Below are positions 26,798 through 35,893 of a DNA stretch of 64,000 nucleotides, piece after piece; position 1 is the first letter of the stretch, and the number at the start of each line of letters is the position of its first letter. The notes under the pieces were generated by a model that saw only the letters and a list, made by a program, of their open reading frames with translations, ran no database searches and was not told the origin of the DNA. Source of the DNA: Deltaproteobacteria bacterium. Lineage in GTDB: Bacteria; JADJOY01. The translations under genes and the position numbers were made by a program. The stretch lies in contig JADJOY010000001.1 in assembly GCA_016713535.1 (NCBI GenBank), positions 434,001 through 498,000 of the forward strand, given 5' to 3'.

Positions 26798-27487
26798 GTG
26801 GCGCGGATCGTGGTCGCGCTGGCGATCGCGTTCGCTGCCCATGCCGCCGCGGCCGCCACCCCTGCGCTGCGCGTGCTGCTCGTGGGCAACAGCTACACCT
26901 ACATGAACGACGGCATCGACGTCGTGCTCGGCAAGCTCGCTTCGCAGAGCAAGACCGCGCGCATCGCCGTGGGCGGCTATCACCTCGAGCAGTTCGCGAG
27001 CGAGGGGAAGGTGAGGGACGCCCTCGCCGCGCAGCGCTACGACGTGGTCGTGCTCCAGGAGCAGAGCCAGACCCCGGTGATGTTCACCCATACCTTCCGC
27101 GCAGGCGTGCTCGCGCTCGATCGGCAGATCCGCGCCGCGGGCGCGCGCACCGCGTTGCTGATGACCTGGGAGCGGCCCGACAGCGCCGGCCAGGGCGTCA
27201 CTACCGCCAACCTCGCCGCCGCGTACAAGGGCGTGGGCTCGGAGATCGGGGCCAGGGTGGCGCCTGCCGGGCTCGCGTTCGCGCGCGCGCTGCGCCAGCG
27301 GCCCACGCTCACGCTCGTGAGCGACGACGGCCACCCCACCCCCGCGGGCACCTACCTCGCCGCGTGCGTGCTCTACGCCACGCTCTTCGGCGAGAGCCCG
27401 GTGGGCAACCCATACTCCGATCCCCAGGTGCCCGCCGAGCCCCGCGCCTTCCTGCAGCGCGTCGCCGCCGAGGCGGCGGGGTACTGA
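26798..27487 (+). CDS. Secreted SGNH-like hydrolase (DUF4886-like)
   Basis: About 229 residues. GTG 26798 gives a signal peptide VARIVVALAIAFAAHAAAAA. The mature part begins LRVLLVGNSYTYMND, with the GNS of SGNH-type hydrolases. VVLQEQSQTPV supplies a middle motif and SDDGHPTPAGTYLAA supplies the Asp-x-x-His near the C-terminus. These fit a DUF4886-like esterase fold. Frame upstream of 26798 lies in repeat modules, so longer starts are rejected. Substrate unknown, with a secreted or periplasmic location inferred from the signal peptide. Confidence 0.75.
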   Translation: MARIVVALAIAFAAHAAAAATPALRVLLVGNSYTYMNDGIDVVLGKLASQSKTARIAVGGYHLEQFASEGKVRDALAAQRYDVVVLQEQSQTPVMFTHTFRAGVLALDRQIRAAGARTALLMTWERPDSAGQGVTTANLAAAYKGVGSEIGARVAPAGLAFARALRQRPTLTLVSDDGHPTPAGTYLAACVLYATLFGESPVGNPYSDPQVPAEPRAFLQRVAAEAAGY

Positions 27488-27515
27488 GCTGCGCGGTCGG
27501 TGAGGCGCCGCCCCG

Positions 27516-28076
27516 TCAGCGCGCGCGGATCGTTTCCCGCGCCCGTTCGAGCAGATCGCTCACTCCGAGCTCGGGCGCCCAACGCGTGGCGTAGTCCCAG
27601 TCGGAAGCCGCCGCCTGGACTTGTGCGATCCCGCACGCATCGAGGAACTGTCGCTCCGAGGATGATTTTCGGCTCCACTCGAGCTTGGTGAGGAAGGTGT
27701 CTTCGGCCGTCGCGAAGGGAACGGTCCGGCCCGCAAGCGGGCCGCGGGTTCGGCGGTGGAGCTCGGTCTCGCTGAAGCGCCGATCCTTGCGCACGATCAG
27801 GTCGATCTTCATCCCGCTCTCGAAGTGGATGACGTTGAACTGCGTTCGTCGCCTGAGCGCGTCCGTCACTGCATCGTCACTCACGTAGAAGTCGTCGCGA
27901 AGCCTCTCGAGCGCAGCCCGAATCGCTCGCTCGCTGGGCTCGATGACCACACCGGCATCGTGTGTCGTGCGCGGGGCGCCGTGCAGGTTTCCCGCGAACG
28001 ATCCCACCACCATGTAGTCGATGCCGCTCGACTCGAGGGCATCGAGCACCAGCGCGACGGCCTCCTCCTGGGTCAC
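27516..28076 (-). CDS. Nucleotidyltransferase-fold protein with one catalytic Asp replaced
   Basis: A 186-residue protein of the polymerase-beta-like nucleotidyltransferase fold, close to the stand-alone AbiEii/DUF6036-type enzymes. The loop VVGSFAGNLHG (Gly25-Ser26) is followed by APRTTHDAGVVIE. Asp40 is present, but the second metal-binding Asp, normally two residues on, is Gly42. The third, Asp92 in MKIDLIV, is kept. The GGT codon at 42 is one base from GAT. FATAEDTFLTKLEWSR is the typical C-terminal helix. Its start overlaps the stop of a small upstream gene (ATGA), as in toxin-antitoxin-like pairs of this fold. Activity is doubtful unless position 42 is a sequence error. Confidence 0.78.
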   Translation of the reverse strand: MTQEEAVALVLDALESSGIDYMVVGSFAGNLHGAPRTTHDAGVVIEPSERAIRAALERLRDDFYVSDDAVTDALRRRTQFNVIHFESGMKIDLIVRKDRRFSETELHRRTRGPLAGRTVPFATAEDTFLTKLEWSRKSSSERQFLDACGIAQVQAAASDWDYATRWAPELGVSDLLERARETIRAR

Positions 28077-28324
28077 GGCGGGAGCTCCGGGATCCCCGGG
28101 TATGCGGCGTGAAAGAGCTCGCGAGGGAGCAGTGCGCGGATGGTCGCGAGCTCCACCTCGCGGTCCGTGTCTTCGGGATGACGCTGGCGGATGCCGTCTC
28201 GGAGCAACCGCCGGCTCATGGCCGAGAGCTCGAACCCGATGCGCAGCCGCTCAGCCGGTGGCAGCTTGCGGTAGATCTCGAGCTGGACGGCCCAGGCTTC
28301 GTCGGTCGTGTCGAGCGGGCGCAT
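28073..28324 (-). CDS. Small partner protein of the nucleotidyltransferase
   Basis: An 83-residue soluble, charged, helical protein: MRPLDTTDEAW, VQLEIYRKLPPAERL, SAMSRRLLRDGIRQRHPE, ELATIRALLPRELF. An ATG at 28348 would add eight residues. It is translationally coupled to the nucleotidyltransferase gene by a four-base overlap. Small helical proteins of this kind commonly precede NTases of this family; function is not established. The pair diverges from the tRNA-Arg gene. Confidence 0.7.
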   Translation of the reverse strand: MRPLDTTDEAWAVQLEIYRKLPPAERLRIGFELSAMSRRLLRDGIRQRHPEDTDREVELATIRALLPRELFHAAYPGIPELPP

Positions 28325-28406
28325 CGACGCCGAAGCTAGCACGGGCATTCGACGCGGATGCGCGATCGGCCCACCGAGCCCGGGACGACCCGACGGCGGG
28401 CCTGCG

Positions 28407-28435
28407 TTGACGCGCATCGGGGTGGGGCATAGATT
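28407..28435 (+). promoter_or_regulatory. Sigma-70-type promoter of tRNA-Arg
   Basis: TTGACG at 28407-28412, a 17-base spacer, then TAGATT at 28430-28435. Transcription would start near 28442, a few bases before the mature tRNA 5' end at 28450. Good agreement with the consensus and ideal spacing make this the best promoter in the window. Confidence 0.7.
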
Positions 28436-28449
28436 GCTCCGGCTATCCC

Positions 28450-28526
28450 GCGCGGCTAGCTCAGTTGGATAGAGCGTCGGCCTCCGAAGCCGAAGGTCGT
28501 GGGTTCGAATCCCGCGTCGCGCACCA
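28450..28526 (+). tRNA. tRNA-Arg (anticodon CCG)
   Basis: A complete 77-base cloverleaf with encoded CCA. The acceptor stem is GCGCGGC paired with GTCGCGC, with one G-T pair. The D arm is GCTC...GAGC. The anticodon arm is TCGGC/GCCGA with loop CTCCGAA and anticodon CCG at 28484-28486, reading CGG codons. The T arm is GTGGG-TTCGAAT-CCCGC. The discriminator base is A. Disrupted secreted-gene and IS sequences begin a few hundred bases downstream, but no attachment-site duplication was seen. Confidence 0.97.
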
Positions 28527-28543
28527 GATAAGTCGTTGTTGGA

Positions 28544-28561
28544 CCGCGAGAGGCCTCGCGG
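28544..28561 (+). terminator. Hairpin downstream of tRNA-Arg
   Basis: Arms CCGCGAG/CTCGCGG with loop AGGC, beginning 17 bases after the tRNA CCA. There is no T-run. It may help 3'-end formation. The rest of 28527-28712 shows nothing recognisable. Confidence 0.4.
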
Positions 28562-28712
28562 ATGACGGCGTGGCTCGGACCCGAGCGGCAGGCGGGCGGA
28601 GGTCCTCCACCCGTGGAGGCGCCCGCTTCGTCCTGTGCGCGGTCCCGCGTCGGCGGTCGCCACGCTCGTTCCTGGCAGGTCGCCTCGCGGACCGACGTCG
28701 GGCCCTAGGGGC

Positions 28713-30512
28713 ATGCCCGAACAGTTCGGCCGGGAGCGTGGAAACGTCGAAGCGGTCGGATGCCGATGTCAGCGTCGAAGCGGCCGACACGGTCCCGCGA
28801 AACAGCCCCGCGACGCGTGCGCCGGCGGGTGCGATGAGAGGAGGCCCGCGAGGACCTTCCGAGTCGACGGTTCGGGCGGCAGGTTCGAGCTCCGGCCTCG
28901 CGCCCTCGGCGTCTTCGTGGCCGCGGCGCTTCTCGGGCTCGCTGCGGCGGCCCCCGCGCAGGAGCCCGAGGACGAGCGGGCGAGTGCGAGCTTCTCGAGC
29001 TTGCGTCTCGCCAAGGCGGGTCCCGACGAGTGCTTCAACGGCGTGGGAAAGCCGTACCCGCGGCTCGTTATCGACGGCCAGGGCAAGGCGAGCTGCGTCG
29101 ATCCCGACACCGGCTCGCCCCTCGGCACGCCGAAGGTCAACGCCGGCTACATCTGGGGCATGGCCGAGACCGGCAACCGCTACCTGTGGTTCGGCACTGG
29201 CCCCAACGTCCAGTGCTTCTACATGGGCTGGTACTTCCAGCGCTCCAGTCCGTTCCAGAGCGCGACCGAGGTGTGCGAGCTCGGCAGCTCTCAGCTCGCC
29301 AAGCAGCAGCTCGTGACACCTGCGCTGGGTGATTGGCGTGCCCCCAACGTCTACGTCTACGACACGGTGACCGGCGCGCAGTCGCGCAGCACCCCGAACG
29401 AGCCGCTTCTCCAGCAGACCCTCGGCTTGCGCTGGGGCGGGACCTCCCCCGACCAGAGCATCGTCTTCTTCGGCGGCCCGGACCTGGACACGCCGGCGGA
29501 CGCGATCGTCCTGCACGCGTTCGACACCGCGTCGGCCACCTCGCTGGGCTCGGCCAAGATTCCCGGCTGGGGCAACGTGCGGAAGTCGGTGGTGCTCGAC
29601 GGCGCGCTCTACGTCGGGGTGCAGGGGGTCCCGGCGGGCGGGGCGGTGCTGCGCTGGGTGGGCGACCGAGGCCAGCCGTTCGAGTTCGTGGTGGTCGGAG
29701 CGATGGACGGCGAGGTCGAGGAGCTCGCGGTCCATCAAGGGCGGATCTTCGTCACCACCTCGCCCAACGGCTCGCAGGGCGCCGCGCAGGGCGGCGTGTG
29801 GCGGAGCCCGCCGGTCCCCGCCGGGGGCCCGACGCAGAGCGATGCCGGCGCATGGTCCAAGATCTTCAAGGCCAGCGACTACGAGCCCGACCTCATCAAC
29901 GCCAGCACCTACGGCATGGGCGCGCTCGCGTCGTTCGACAACGCGCTGATCTTCGGCACGATGCATTTCCCGTTCGAGGCGGCGCACGCCGAGATCGCCA
30001 CCTACGGGCTCGCGAGCTCGAGCTCGTCGGTGATCACGATCGAGGGCAAGACGCGCCGCCCGATCTCGATCTTCCGCATCGACAACGCGACGACCAACCC
30101 GGTCGTGCAGCCGCTCTACGGGAGCTCCTCGGTGCAGGTGTACGTGCCCACCGATCCGACCCGTCCCAAGAACGGCGGAAGCTGGGTCTCGAAGCCGACC
30201 AAGCTCGGCGCGCCGCTGCTCGGGGCCGCGGGGTTCGGCAACACCTGGAACAACTACACCTGGAGCCTGACCGTGTTCGGCAACGCGCTCTACATCGGCA
30301 CGATGGACTGGAGCTACCTCTACGCCGACTACGTCGGCCTCCTCGCCGCCAACCCCACCAAGCTCAAGGGGGGCAATTCGTACGGCGGGGACCTCTTCAA
30401 GATGACGTCGGCGAGCGCGAAGGGGACGCTGATCCAGCCCCAATGGGCTTCGCAACACGCTCAGCTACGGCGTCCGCACCTCGGCCATCGCCGGGAACCT
30501 GCTCTACCTAGC
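28713..30512 (+). pseudogene. Large secreted protein of unknown function, 3' end lost to an insertion sequence
   Basis: The gene encodes about 590 residues with no family that I recognise. LRPRALGVFVAAALLGLAAAAPAQ at about 28888-28960 is a signal peptide. The mature protein is rich in beta-strand-like repeats with LGSAKIPGWGNVRKSVVLDGALYVGVQG, FGNALYIGTMDWSYL and similar lines, suggesting a propeller-type fold. One extra C in the run at 30438-30441 shifts the frame; correcting it gives PNGLRNTLSYGVRTSAIAGNLLYL, ending at about 30512 where IS1380-like sequence begins. The start is uncertain: ATG 28713 is in frame, but the signal peptide suggests a start nearer 28834 with another indel. The normal C-terminus is missing. 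Confidence 0.6.
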
Positions 30513-31274
30513 GGAAAATTCACGAAGCATAGAGGCCAAGTGCCACCGGCTCTTTCGAGAGTGCTATGATCGCGGTGTCTAGGCGCGGTTCAACACCCAC
30601 GGAAACAGCTTGATGGCGACGGACTGTATACCGCAGTTGGCGTTCACATTTCAGGGTTTCGGCAGCCGGTCGTCGCGCGCTTCGATACCCCGCACGGCAG
30701 CTCCGACGGCGGGGCCGTGCTGCTCAAGGCGATCGACGAGCAGCTCGGCCTCTCGGCCGGTTGCCGCCTGCCTCGTCGATCGGCGCCAACCGGCAAGATC
30801 CAGCACGATCGGGCTGGTGCGCCAGCGGCTCTTCTCGCTGGCGTGCAGCTACCCCCCGACACCAACGACTGCGCTCGGCTCGCGCACGATCCCGTTCCTG
30901 GCTCTTGCTCGATCGCGAATCCGCTGGACGGCGATGCGCTCGCCACCCAGCCCACGCTCTCCGCGGTTCGAGAACGCCGTCGACACCAAGAGCCTCTTTC
31001 GCATGGCCGAAGCCATCGCGGACGTTGTGATCGAGGCTCAGCGCGAGCGCCGGCAGGGGACGCGCTCGCCATCACGATCGACCTCGATCCCACCGAGGAT
31101 CCGACCCCGGCCAGCGGGCTCGCCTTCTTCAGCAGCCATTACGACACCTGGTGCTACCTGCGCTCCACCGGCACGATCGTGTTCGACGACGAGCCGGACC
31201 ACTTTCCGGTGTGCGCGGTGCTGCGGCCGGGCAACGCCCCGGCGACGCGCGGCGCGATCGGTGTGATGCCCAGC
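30513..31274 (+). mobile_element. Remnant of an IS1380-family element
   Basis: Sequence foreign to the disrupted gene starts about 30513 (GGAAAATTCACGAAGC). It carries the first part of an IS1380-type transposase and stops abruptly at the left end of an IS21-type element at about 31275. The rest of the IS1380 element is not found on the far side, so a deletion accompanied or followed the IS21 insertion. Exact left terminus is approximate. Confidence 0.7.
30613..31272 (+). pseudogene. IS1380-family transposase, frameshifted and truncated
   Basis: Pieces in different frames read QPVVARFDTPHGSSDGGAVL, LKAIDEQLGLS, LVRQRLFSLACSYPDTNDCA, RLAHDPVL, LDGDALATQPTLSRFENAVD, then AITIDLDPTEDPT with the first DDE aspartate, FFSSHYDTWCYL and DEPDHFPVCAVLRPGNAPAT. 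These match the N-terminal half of IS1380 transposases. At least four frameshifts are needed. The C-terminal half with the remaining catalytic residues is absent. Confidence 0.78.
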
Positions 31275-31368
31275 GACAATCACTTCTCCCCGTCGACGAC
31301 AATTAGATCTCCCCACTTGAGGGCGTCGATTCGCCCGCAATCCTGGCCCCTTAGCTCAAGGGGGATGG

Positions 31369-32889
31369 ATGACGGTGACGGACGTCCAGGCGAGGAAGCT
31401 GATGGAGGAGCACACGAAGCATGGCCGCGTGAGCGTGGCGGCGATGCGCGCCGGGATGGATCGCAAGACGGCCCGGCGCTACCTGGGCTCGGGCAAGCTG
31501 CCGTCGCAGATGCGGAGCCCGCGGACTTGGCGGACCCGCGAGGACCCGTTCGTCGACGACTGGGCGGAGGTCGAGGCGCTGCTCGCCGAGACCCCCGGCT
31601 GGAGGGCAAGACGCTCTTCGAGCTCCTGATGGCGATGCAGCCCGAGCGCTACCACGCCGGGCACCTGAGCACCTTGCAGCGACGGGTCAAGCGGTGGCGT
31701 GCCGCGTATGGCCCGGCAAGGGGCTCGTCTTCGCGCAGGCGCACCGCCCCGGCGAGGCGGCGCAGACCGACTTCACCTGGGCGACCGCGCTCGGGATCAC
31801 GATCGCGGGCGAGGCGTCCGCACCTGCTCTGCGCGGTGCTGCCCTACTCCAACTGGCAGTGGGCGACGGTCTGTCAGTCCAGGTCGCTCCGGCGCTGCGC
31901 CGCGGCGTCCAGCCGTCTTCAGCCTCGGGCGCGTCCCGCAGTTCCACCAGACGGATAATTCGACCGCGGCGACCCCCGACCTGCGCAGCGCTGTCCGAGG
32001 GGCGGCAGCGGCCGTTCAACGACGAGTACGCGGACTCATCGCACTCCTCGGCATGACGCCGCGCACGACGGCGTCGGGCCAAGGAGCAGAACGGGGACGT
32101 GGAAGCGGCCAACGGCGCCCTCAAGCGCCGCCTGAGCCAGCCCTGCTGGTGCGAGGCAGCCGCGACTTCGAGAGCCTCGAGATCTGCGAGCGCTGGCTCT
32201 CGGAGGTGGTCGACGCGCCAACCCGACCCGGCAGGTCCGGCTCGTCGAAGAGCTCGCGGCGATGCGCCGCTCGACGTCGATCGGCTCCCCGGAGTTCCGA
32301 AGAGAGGCCGTTCGCGTCAGCGAGCGGAGCACCATCAACGTGAAAGCACTGCGCCTACTCCGGTGCCCGCGCGGCTGCGCGGCGAGCGCGCCGGTGCGCC
32401 GTTCTACGAGGATCAGGTCGAGGCCGCTACGCGGGCAAGACCCAGGTCTCGTGGAGCGGCTGCGCGGGCGACGCCGGCACCGCATCGACTACCGCCACAT
32501 CATCTGGTCGCTGGTGCGCAAGCCCGGCGGCTTCGCCCGCTACGTCTTCCGCGAGGAGATGTTCCCCTCGCTGGTCTTCCGGCGGGCCTACGACGCCTTG
32601 CAGACGCCCCAGACCGAGCGCAAGGCCGGGGACGTCGAGTACCTGCGCATCCTCCACCTCGCCGCCGCGACGATGGAGTCCGACGTGGCCGCCGCGCCCT
32701 GGTGCTGCTCGCCGAGGGCGGCGCCTCGACGAGCGAGCGCGGTCAAAGGCGCTCGTGCTCGGCGAGCGTCGCCCGACGGTGCCGGAGCTGCCCGCCCCGC
32801 GGTGGACCTCGGCGACTACGACGCGCTGCTCGGGGGCGGTGGGCACGCGGAGCGCCACCGCCCGCCACGCCGCAGGACTCCTGCGATGA
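31369..32889 (+). pseudogene. istA: IS21 transposase IstA, multiple frameshifts
   Basis: An intact opening MTVTDVQARKLMEEHTKHGR with the N-terminal helix-turn-helix VSVAAMRAGMDRKTARRYL is followed in shifting frames by LFELLMAMQPERYHAGHLSTLQRRVKRWRA. The rve integrase core starts with GEAAQTDFTWA (first Asp); EQNGDVEAANGALKRRL carries the catalytic Glu. The C-terminal part includes YRHIIWSLVRKPGGFARYVF and FRRAYDAL. Its TGA overlaps the istB ATG (ATGA), the normal IS21 arrangement. At least six indels are required. Confidence 0.85.
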
Positions 32890-33645
32890 TGCTGCGCAGC
32901 CAAGCTGCCGACGATCGCCGCCGCCCCGAGGAGCTCGCCCTCAAGGCCGAGCACGAGGGCTGGAGCTTCGGGCAATACCTCAAGCACCTCGTGGCGCTGG
33001 GGCTGGAGGAGCGCCGCCGGAGCCGCATCGAACGCAACCAGAGCGCCTCGGGCTGCCCAAGGAGAAGACGCTGCGACGCCTCGGACCGCAGCGGCTGCCC
33101 GCGAAGGTCCGCCGTCAGCTGCCCACGCTCTGCGAAGGCGGCTTCGTCGAGCGCGGGGAGAACGCGCTGCCTTCGGGCTGCCCGGCCGCGGCAAGACTCA
33201 CCTGGCGTGCGCCATCGGCCACGAGCTGGTCCAGCGGGCTACCGGGTGCTCTTCACGCCCACCTACGCCCTGGTGCAGCGCCTGCTCGCGGCCAAGCGCG
33301 AGTTGCGGCTGGAGAAAGAGCTCGGGGAGTTGGACAGCTACGACGCGGTGATCCTCGACGACATCGGGTACGTGCAGCAGAGCCGCGACGAGATGGAGGT
33401 GCTCTTCACCTTCCTGGCCGAGCGGTACGAGCGCAAGAGCGTGCTGATCACGAGCAACTTGGTGTTCAGCGAATGGGACCGGATCTTCAAGGACCCGATG
33501 ACGACGGCCGCCGCGATCGACCGGCCCATCCACCACGCCATCATCCTCGCGGCTCACCGGCGGAGCGTCCCGGGCCGAAGAAGCGAAGCAACGGGCCAAC
33601 CCGGCGAAACCGACGCCAGCCGCCGACACCGGGGCCGACCGATAA
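32886..33645 (+). pseudogene. istB: IS21 helper ATPase IstB, frameshifted
   Basis: Opens MMLRSQAADDRRRPEELALKA. The Walker A region reads GRGKTHLACAIGHELVQ after one frame change, Walker B is YDAVILDDIGYVQQ, and VLITSNLVFSEWDRIFKDP is the conserved IstB sensor region. Another indel near 33555 restores the natural tail EEAKQRANPAKPTPAADTGADR and a TAA at 33643-33645. At least four indels. The stretch from there to the right inverted repeat is non-coding. Confidence 0.85.
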
Positions 33646-33821
33646 ACCGGGGCGTCATGGTTCAGTGGTCCGACGGCGGCCCGATGGCCTTCAGGGAACA
33701 GCACGAGCGACGACAACTACAACTAGGACGACCACCTCCCCCCGGGCTGACCACGCCGGGGGCGACCAAAGGTATCAACCGACGGGGGAGAGATTTGTCG
33801 TCGCGGAGTGGAAGTAGTTGA

Positions 33822-33900
33822 CGCCGGGCACGAACTCGGTGATCAGTCGCACCAACTCGCCATCGAGCTTGCGGGAGTCGGCTCGAGTCGCGGGAGTCAT
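33822..33900 (-). pseudogene. 5' fragment of a gene cut by the IS21 right end
   Basis: ATG at 33900 is preceded at good spacing by GGAGGAAC. It gives MTPATRADSRKLDGELVRLI TEFVPGVN before running into the IS21 right inverted repeat. About 26 native codons remain. No match to a family is possible and the remainder is not found beyond the two IS elements. Confidence 0.45.
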
Positions 33901-34009
33901 GTCGTTCCTCCATGTCCCGGCGGAAGTGCTCATGCACGCCGGTGACGCATTGCGTCTTAGCAGCAACCCGAGGTCGGTGTCACGCCCGCGGTCTCGCGCT
34001 CGGGACGGC

Positions 34010-34411
34010 TCACGTCTCCGCGGCGACGGTCTCGGCCTCGGAGCTCCCGAGCCACCACGGCGGAGTCGAGAGATGCTCGACGAGCCGTTCGAGCGCGCGC
34101 CGCAGCGAGGGGTTGGTCTCGCGGTGCCAGGCGTCCCGCAGCATCACTTCGACGGGGTAGAGCACCGGACGGAAATCCGCGAGCGCCTCCAGCGCGGCGC
34201 GCCGCACCCGCACCTCGGGGTCCCCGATCGCGTGAACGAGCGCAAGGACGGCACCCATGCGAGTCAAGGTCCACGAGTCGTGCGGGCTCGCGGGCCGCAA
34301 CCGCTCGATCGCCGCGGCACGCTCCTCGGGATCCTCGGCCACGAGGCGGGCGTGGATCTCGGTCCAGGCTGCATCACATCGGAGCTCGAGCTCGGCACGT
34401 CGGTCGGGCAC
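34010..34411 (-). CDS. Small HEAT-repeat-like protein
   Basis: About 133 residues from GTG 34411. The middle reads as two or three alpha-helical repeats: DPEERAAAIERLRPA, LTRMGAVLALVHAIGDPEVRVRRAALEALADFRP and ETNPSLRRALERLVEHL. These resemble HEAT or PBS-lyase repeats, which bind proteins. There is no signal peptide. The frame continues upstream to 34672 but with proline/arginine-rich sequence that does not look coding. It diverges from pstS; no functional link is evident. The spacer 34412-34773 holds the putative Pho box and nothing else recognised. Confidence 0.5.
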   Translation of the reverse strand: MPDRRAELELRCDAAWTEIHARLVAEDPEERAAAIERLRPASPHDSWTLTRMGAVLALVHAIGDPEVRVRRAALEALADFRPVLYPVEVMLRDAWHRETNPSLRRALERLVEHLSTPPWWLGSSEAETVAAET

Positions 34412-34698
34412 GGCGGCACCTTGCGTCCCTTCGGCCCACCGTTGCTTCGGTGGTGGCGCGAGAGGATGGCGGGGCGTTGTCGCGGGCGAGCGACGCGGCG
34501 GTGACCTCACCGACAGGGCTCGGTGACGCTCCCCTCGCCACCGACGAGGCCACGGCGGTGGCTGGCTGCCGTCGAAACCAACCCGAATCGTGACCGGCGC
34601 GCCGTGGACGCGACGCGCGAAGGTCACGCGCGGAGGGCAAATTCCTGGCCTCGATCGCCGAGCAGACCTCACGACCCGGAGGCGACCGCGCCACGCTG

Positions 34699-34720
34699 CC
34701 GTGACACTCCCGTCACAAAC
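34699..34720 (+). promoter_or_regulatory. Putative Pho box upstream of pstS
   Basis: CCGTGACACTC directly followed by CCGTCACAAAC: two 11-base units with the CGTCAC-like core in phase, as PhoB dimers require. It ends 53 bases before the pstS ATG. The same 11-base-spaced CGTCAC pair precedes the porin and phoB. Prediction from pattern only. Confidence 0.6.
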
Positions 34721-34773
34721 GCACCGTTAACTGCGTCGCACACAACGAGCGACGAAAGCGAGAGGGAAAGACC

Positions 34774-35805
34774 ATGAAGAAGGGCAAGATCACGGTAGCC
34801 GCGCTGGCGCTGGCCGCAGGCGTGGCCTCTTCGGCCGCGGGCGCGCTGCTCATCACCGGCGCCGGCGCCACCTTCCCGTACCCGATCTATTCGAAGTGGT
34901 TCTCCGAGTACAACAAGCTCAAGCCGGAGCTGCAGTTCAACTACCAGTCGATCGGCTCGGGCGGCGGCATCCAGCAGATCACCAACAAGACGGTCGACTT
35001 CGGCGCCTCGGACGCGCCCATGACCGACGCCGAGCTCGACAAGGCGCCCGGCGCGCTCCAGCACATTCCGACCGTGCTCGGCTCGGTGGTCGTGACCTAC
35101 AACGGGCCGATGCCGTCGCTCAAGCTCTCGCCCGAGGCCCTCGCCGGGATCTTCCTCGGCAAGATCACCAAGTGGAACGACGCCGCGATCGCCGCCGACA
35201 ACGCGGGCGTCACGCTGCCGGACGCGCCGATCGCGGTGGTGCGGCGCTCGGACGGCTCGGGCACCACGGCGGTGTTCACCGACTACCTGGCGAAGGTTTC
35301 GGACGAGTGGAAGACCAAGGTCGGCGCCGGCAAGAGCGTGAGCTGGCCGGTCGGTCTCGGCGCCAAGGGCAACGAGGGCGTCACGGGCCTCGTGAAGCAG
35401 ATGCCGGGCGCGATCGGCTACGTCGAGCTCGCTTACGCCAACCAGAACAAGCTGCCCAAGGCGGCGATCAAGAACGCCGCGGGCAAGTTCGTCGACCCAT
35501 CGATCGAGGCCACCTCGGCCGCGGCCGCTGGCGTCGAGATCCCCGCCGACTACCGGGTCTCGATCACCAACTCGAAGGCCGAGAACGCCTACCCGATCGC
35601 CTCGTTCACGTACCTGCTCGTCTACAAGGACCAGGGCGACGCCGAGAAGGGCGCGGCGCTCGTGAACTTCCTGTGGTGGGCGATCCACGACGGCCAGAAG
35701 ATGGCCCAGGCCCTCGACTATGCGCCGCTCCCCGCGGCGGTGGTGACGAAGGTGGAGGCCACGCTCAAGGCGCTGACCGTGAACGGCAAGCCGGTGGCGC
35801 TCTGA
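34774..35805 (+). CDS. pstS: Phosphate ABC transporter substrate-binding protein PstS
   Basis: Periplasmic phosphate receptor of 343 residues. Signal peptide MKKGKITVAALALAAGVASSAAG. The mature part begins ITGAGATFPYPIYSKW, the typical PstS opening. YQSIGSGGGIQQI and DFGASDAPM form phosphate-binding loops, and VRRSDGSGTTAVFTDYL is the second binding segment. Length is normal. ATG 34774 follows GAGAGGGAAAG. It starts a pstS-pstC-pstA run with gaps of 88 and 43 bases. Regulation by PhoB is likely given the upstream direct repeats. Confidence 0.96.
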   Translation: MKKGKITVAALALAAGVASSAAGALLITGAGATFPYPIYSKWFSEYNKLKPELQFNYQSIGSGGGIQQITNKTVDFGASDAPMTDAELDKAPGALQHIPTVLGSVVVTYNGPMPSLKLSPEALAGIFLGKITKWNDAAIAADNAGVTLPDAPIAVVRRSDGSGTTAVFTDYLAKVSDEWKTKVGAGKSVSWPVGLGAKGNEGVTGLVKQMPGAIGYVELAYANQNKLPKAAIKNAAGKFVDPSIEATSAAAAGVEIPADYRVSITNSKAENAYPIASFTYLLVYKDQGDAEKGAALVNFLWWAIHDGQKMAQALDYAPLPAAVVTKVEATLKALTVNGKPVAL

Positions 35806-35893
35806 GTCCTGCGCGCTGCTCGGGACGTGGGCGTTCGCCCCGCCACGGGCGGCATCTCTTCGACGGTTCGTTCCGCTGGCTTCCGTGACCGCC

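Larger units (their letters stand above)
31275..33821 (+). mobile_element. Decayed IS21-family element
   Basis: About 2.55 kb holding istA and istB in the usual overlapping order. Imperfect terminal inverted repeats are visible. The left end (31275-31314) reads GACAATCACTTCTCCCC then GTCGACGACAATTAGATCTC. The right end (33785-33821), read on the minus strand, gives GTCAACTACTTCCACTCC then GCGACGACAAATCTCTCCCC. They share ACTTC, the CGACGACAA block and CTCCCC in order. It lies inside IS1380 sequence on the left; the right flank is unrelated. Both genes are broken by indels, so the element is probably immobile as read. Confidence 0.8.

Noticed and set aside
28449-28520. Peptide-like frames on the minus strand across the tRNA (ARRGIRTHDLRLRRP-type)
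   Set aside because: This is a typical conceptual translation of a tRNA gene. The DNA folds as tRNA-Arg.
28834-28890. ATG 28834 as the certain start of the secreted-protein gene
   Set aside because: It is in a different frame from the signal peptide and would need another indel, so it is mentioned only as a possibility.
28450-30512. tRNA-Arg as an integration site for a genomic island
   Set aside because: No integrase gene and no duplicated tRNA 3' end were seen downstream. The mobile elements nearby are insertion sequences.
34412-34672. Upstream extension of the HEAT-like gene
   Set aside because: The sequence becomes Pro/Arg-rich without helical repeats, and the divergent pstS promoter region lies just beyond it.
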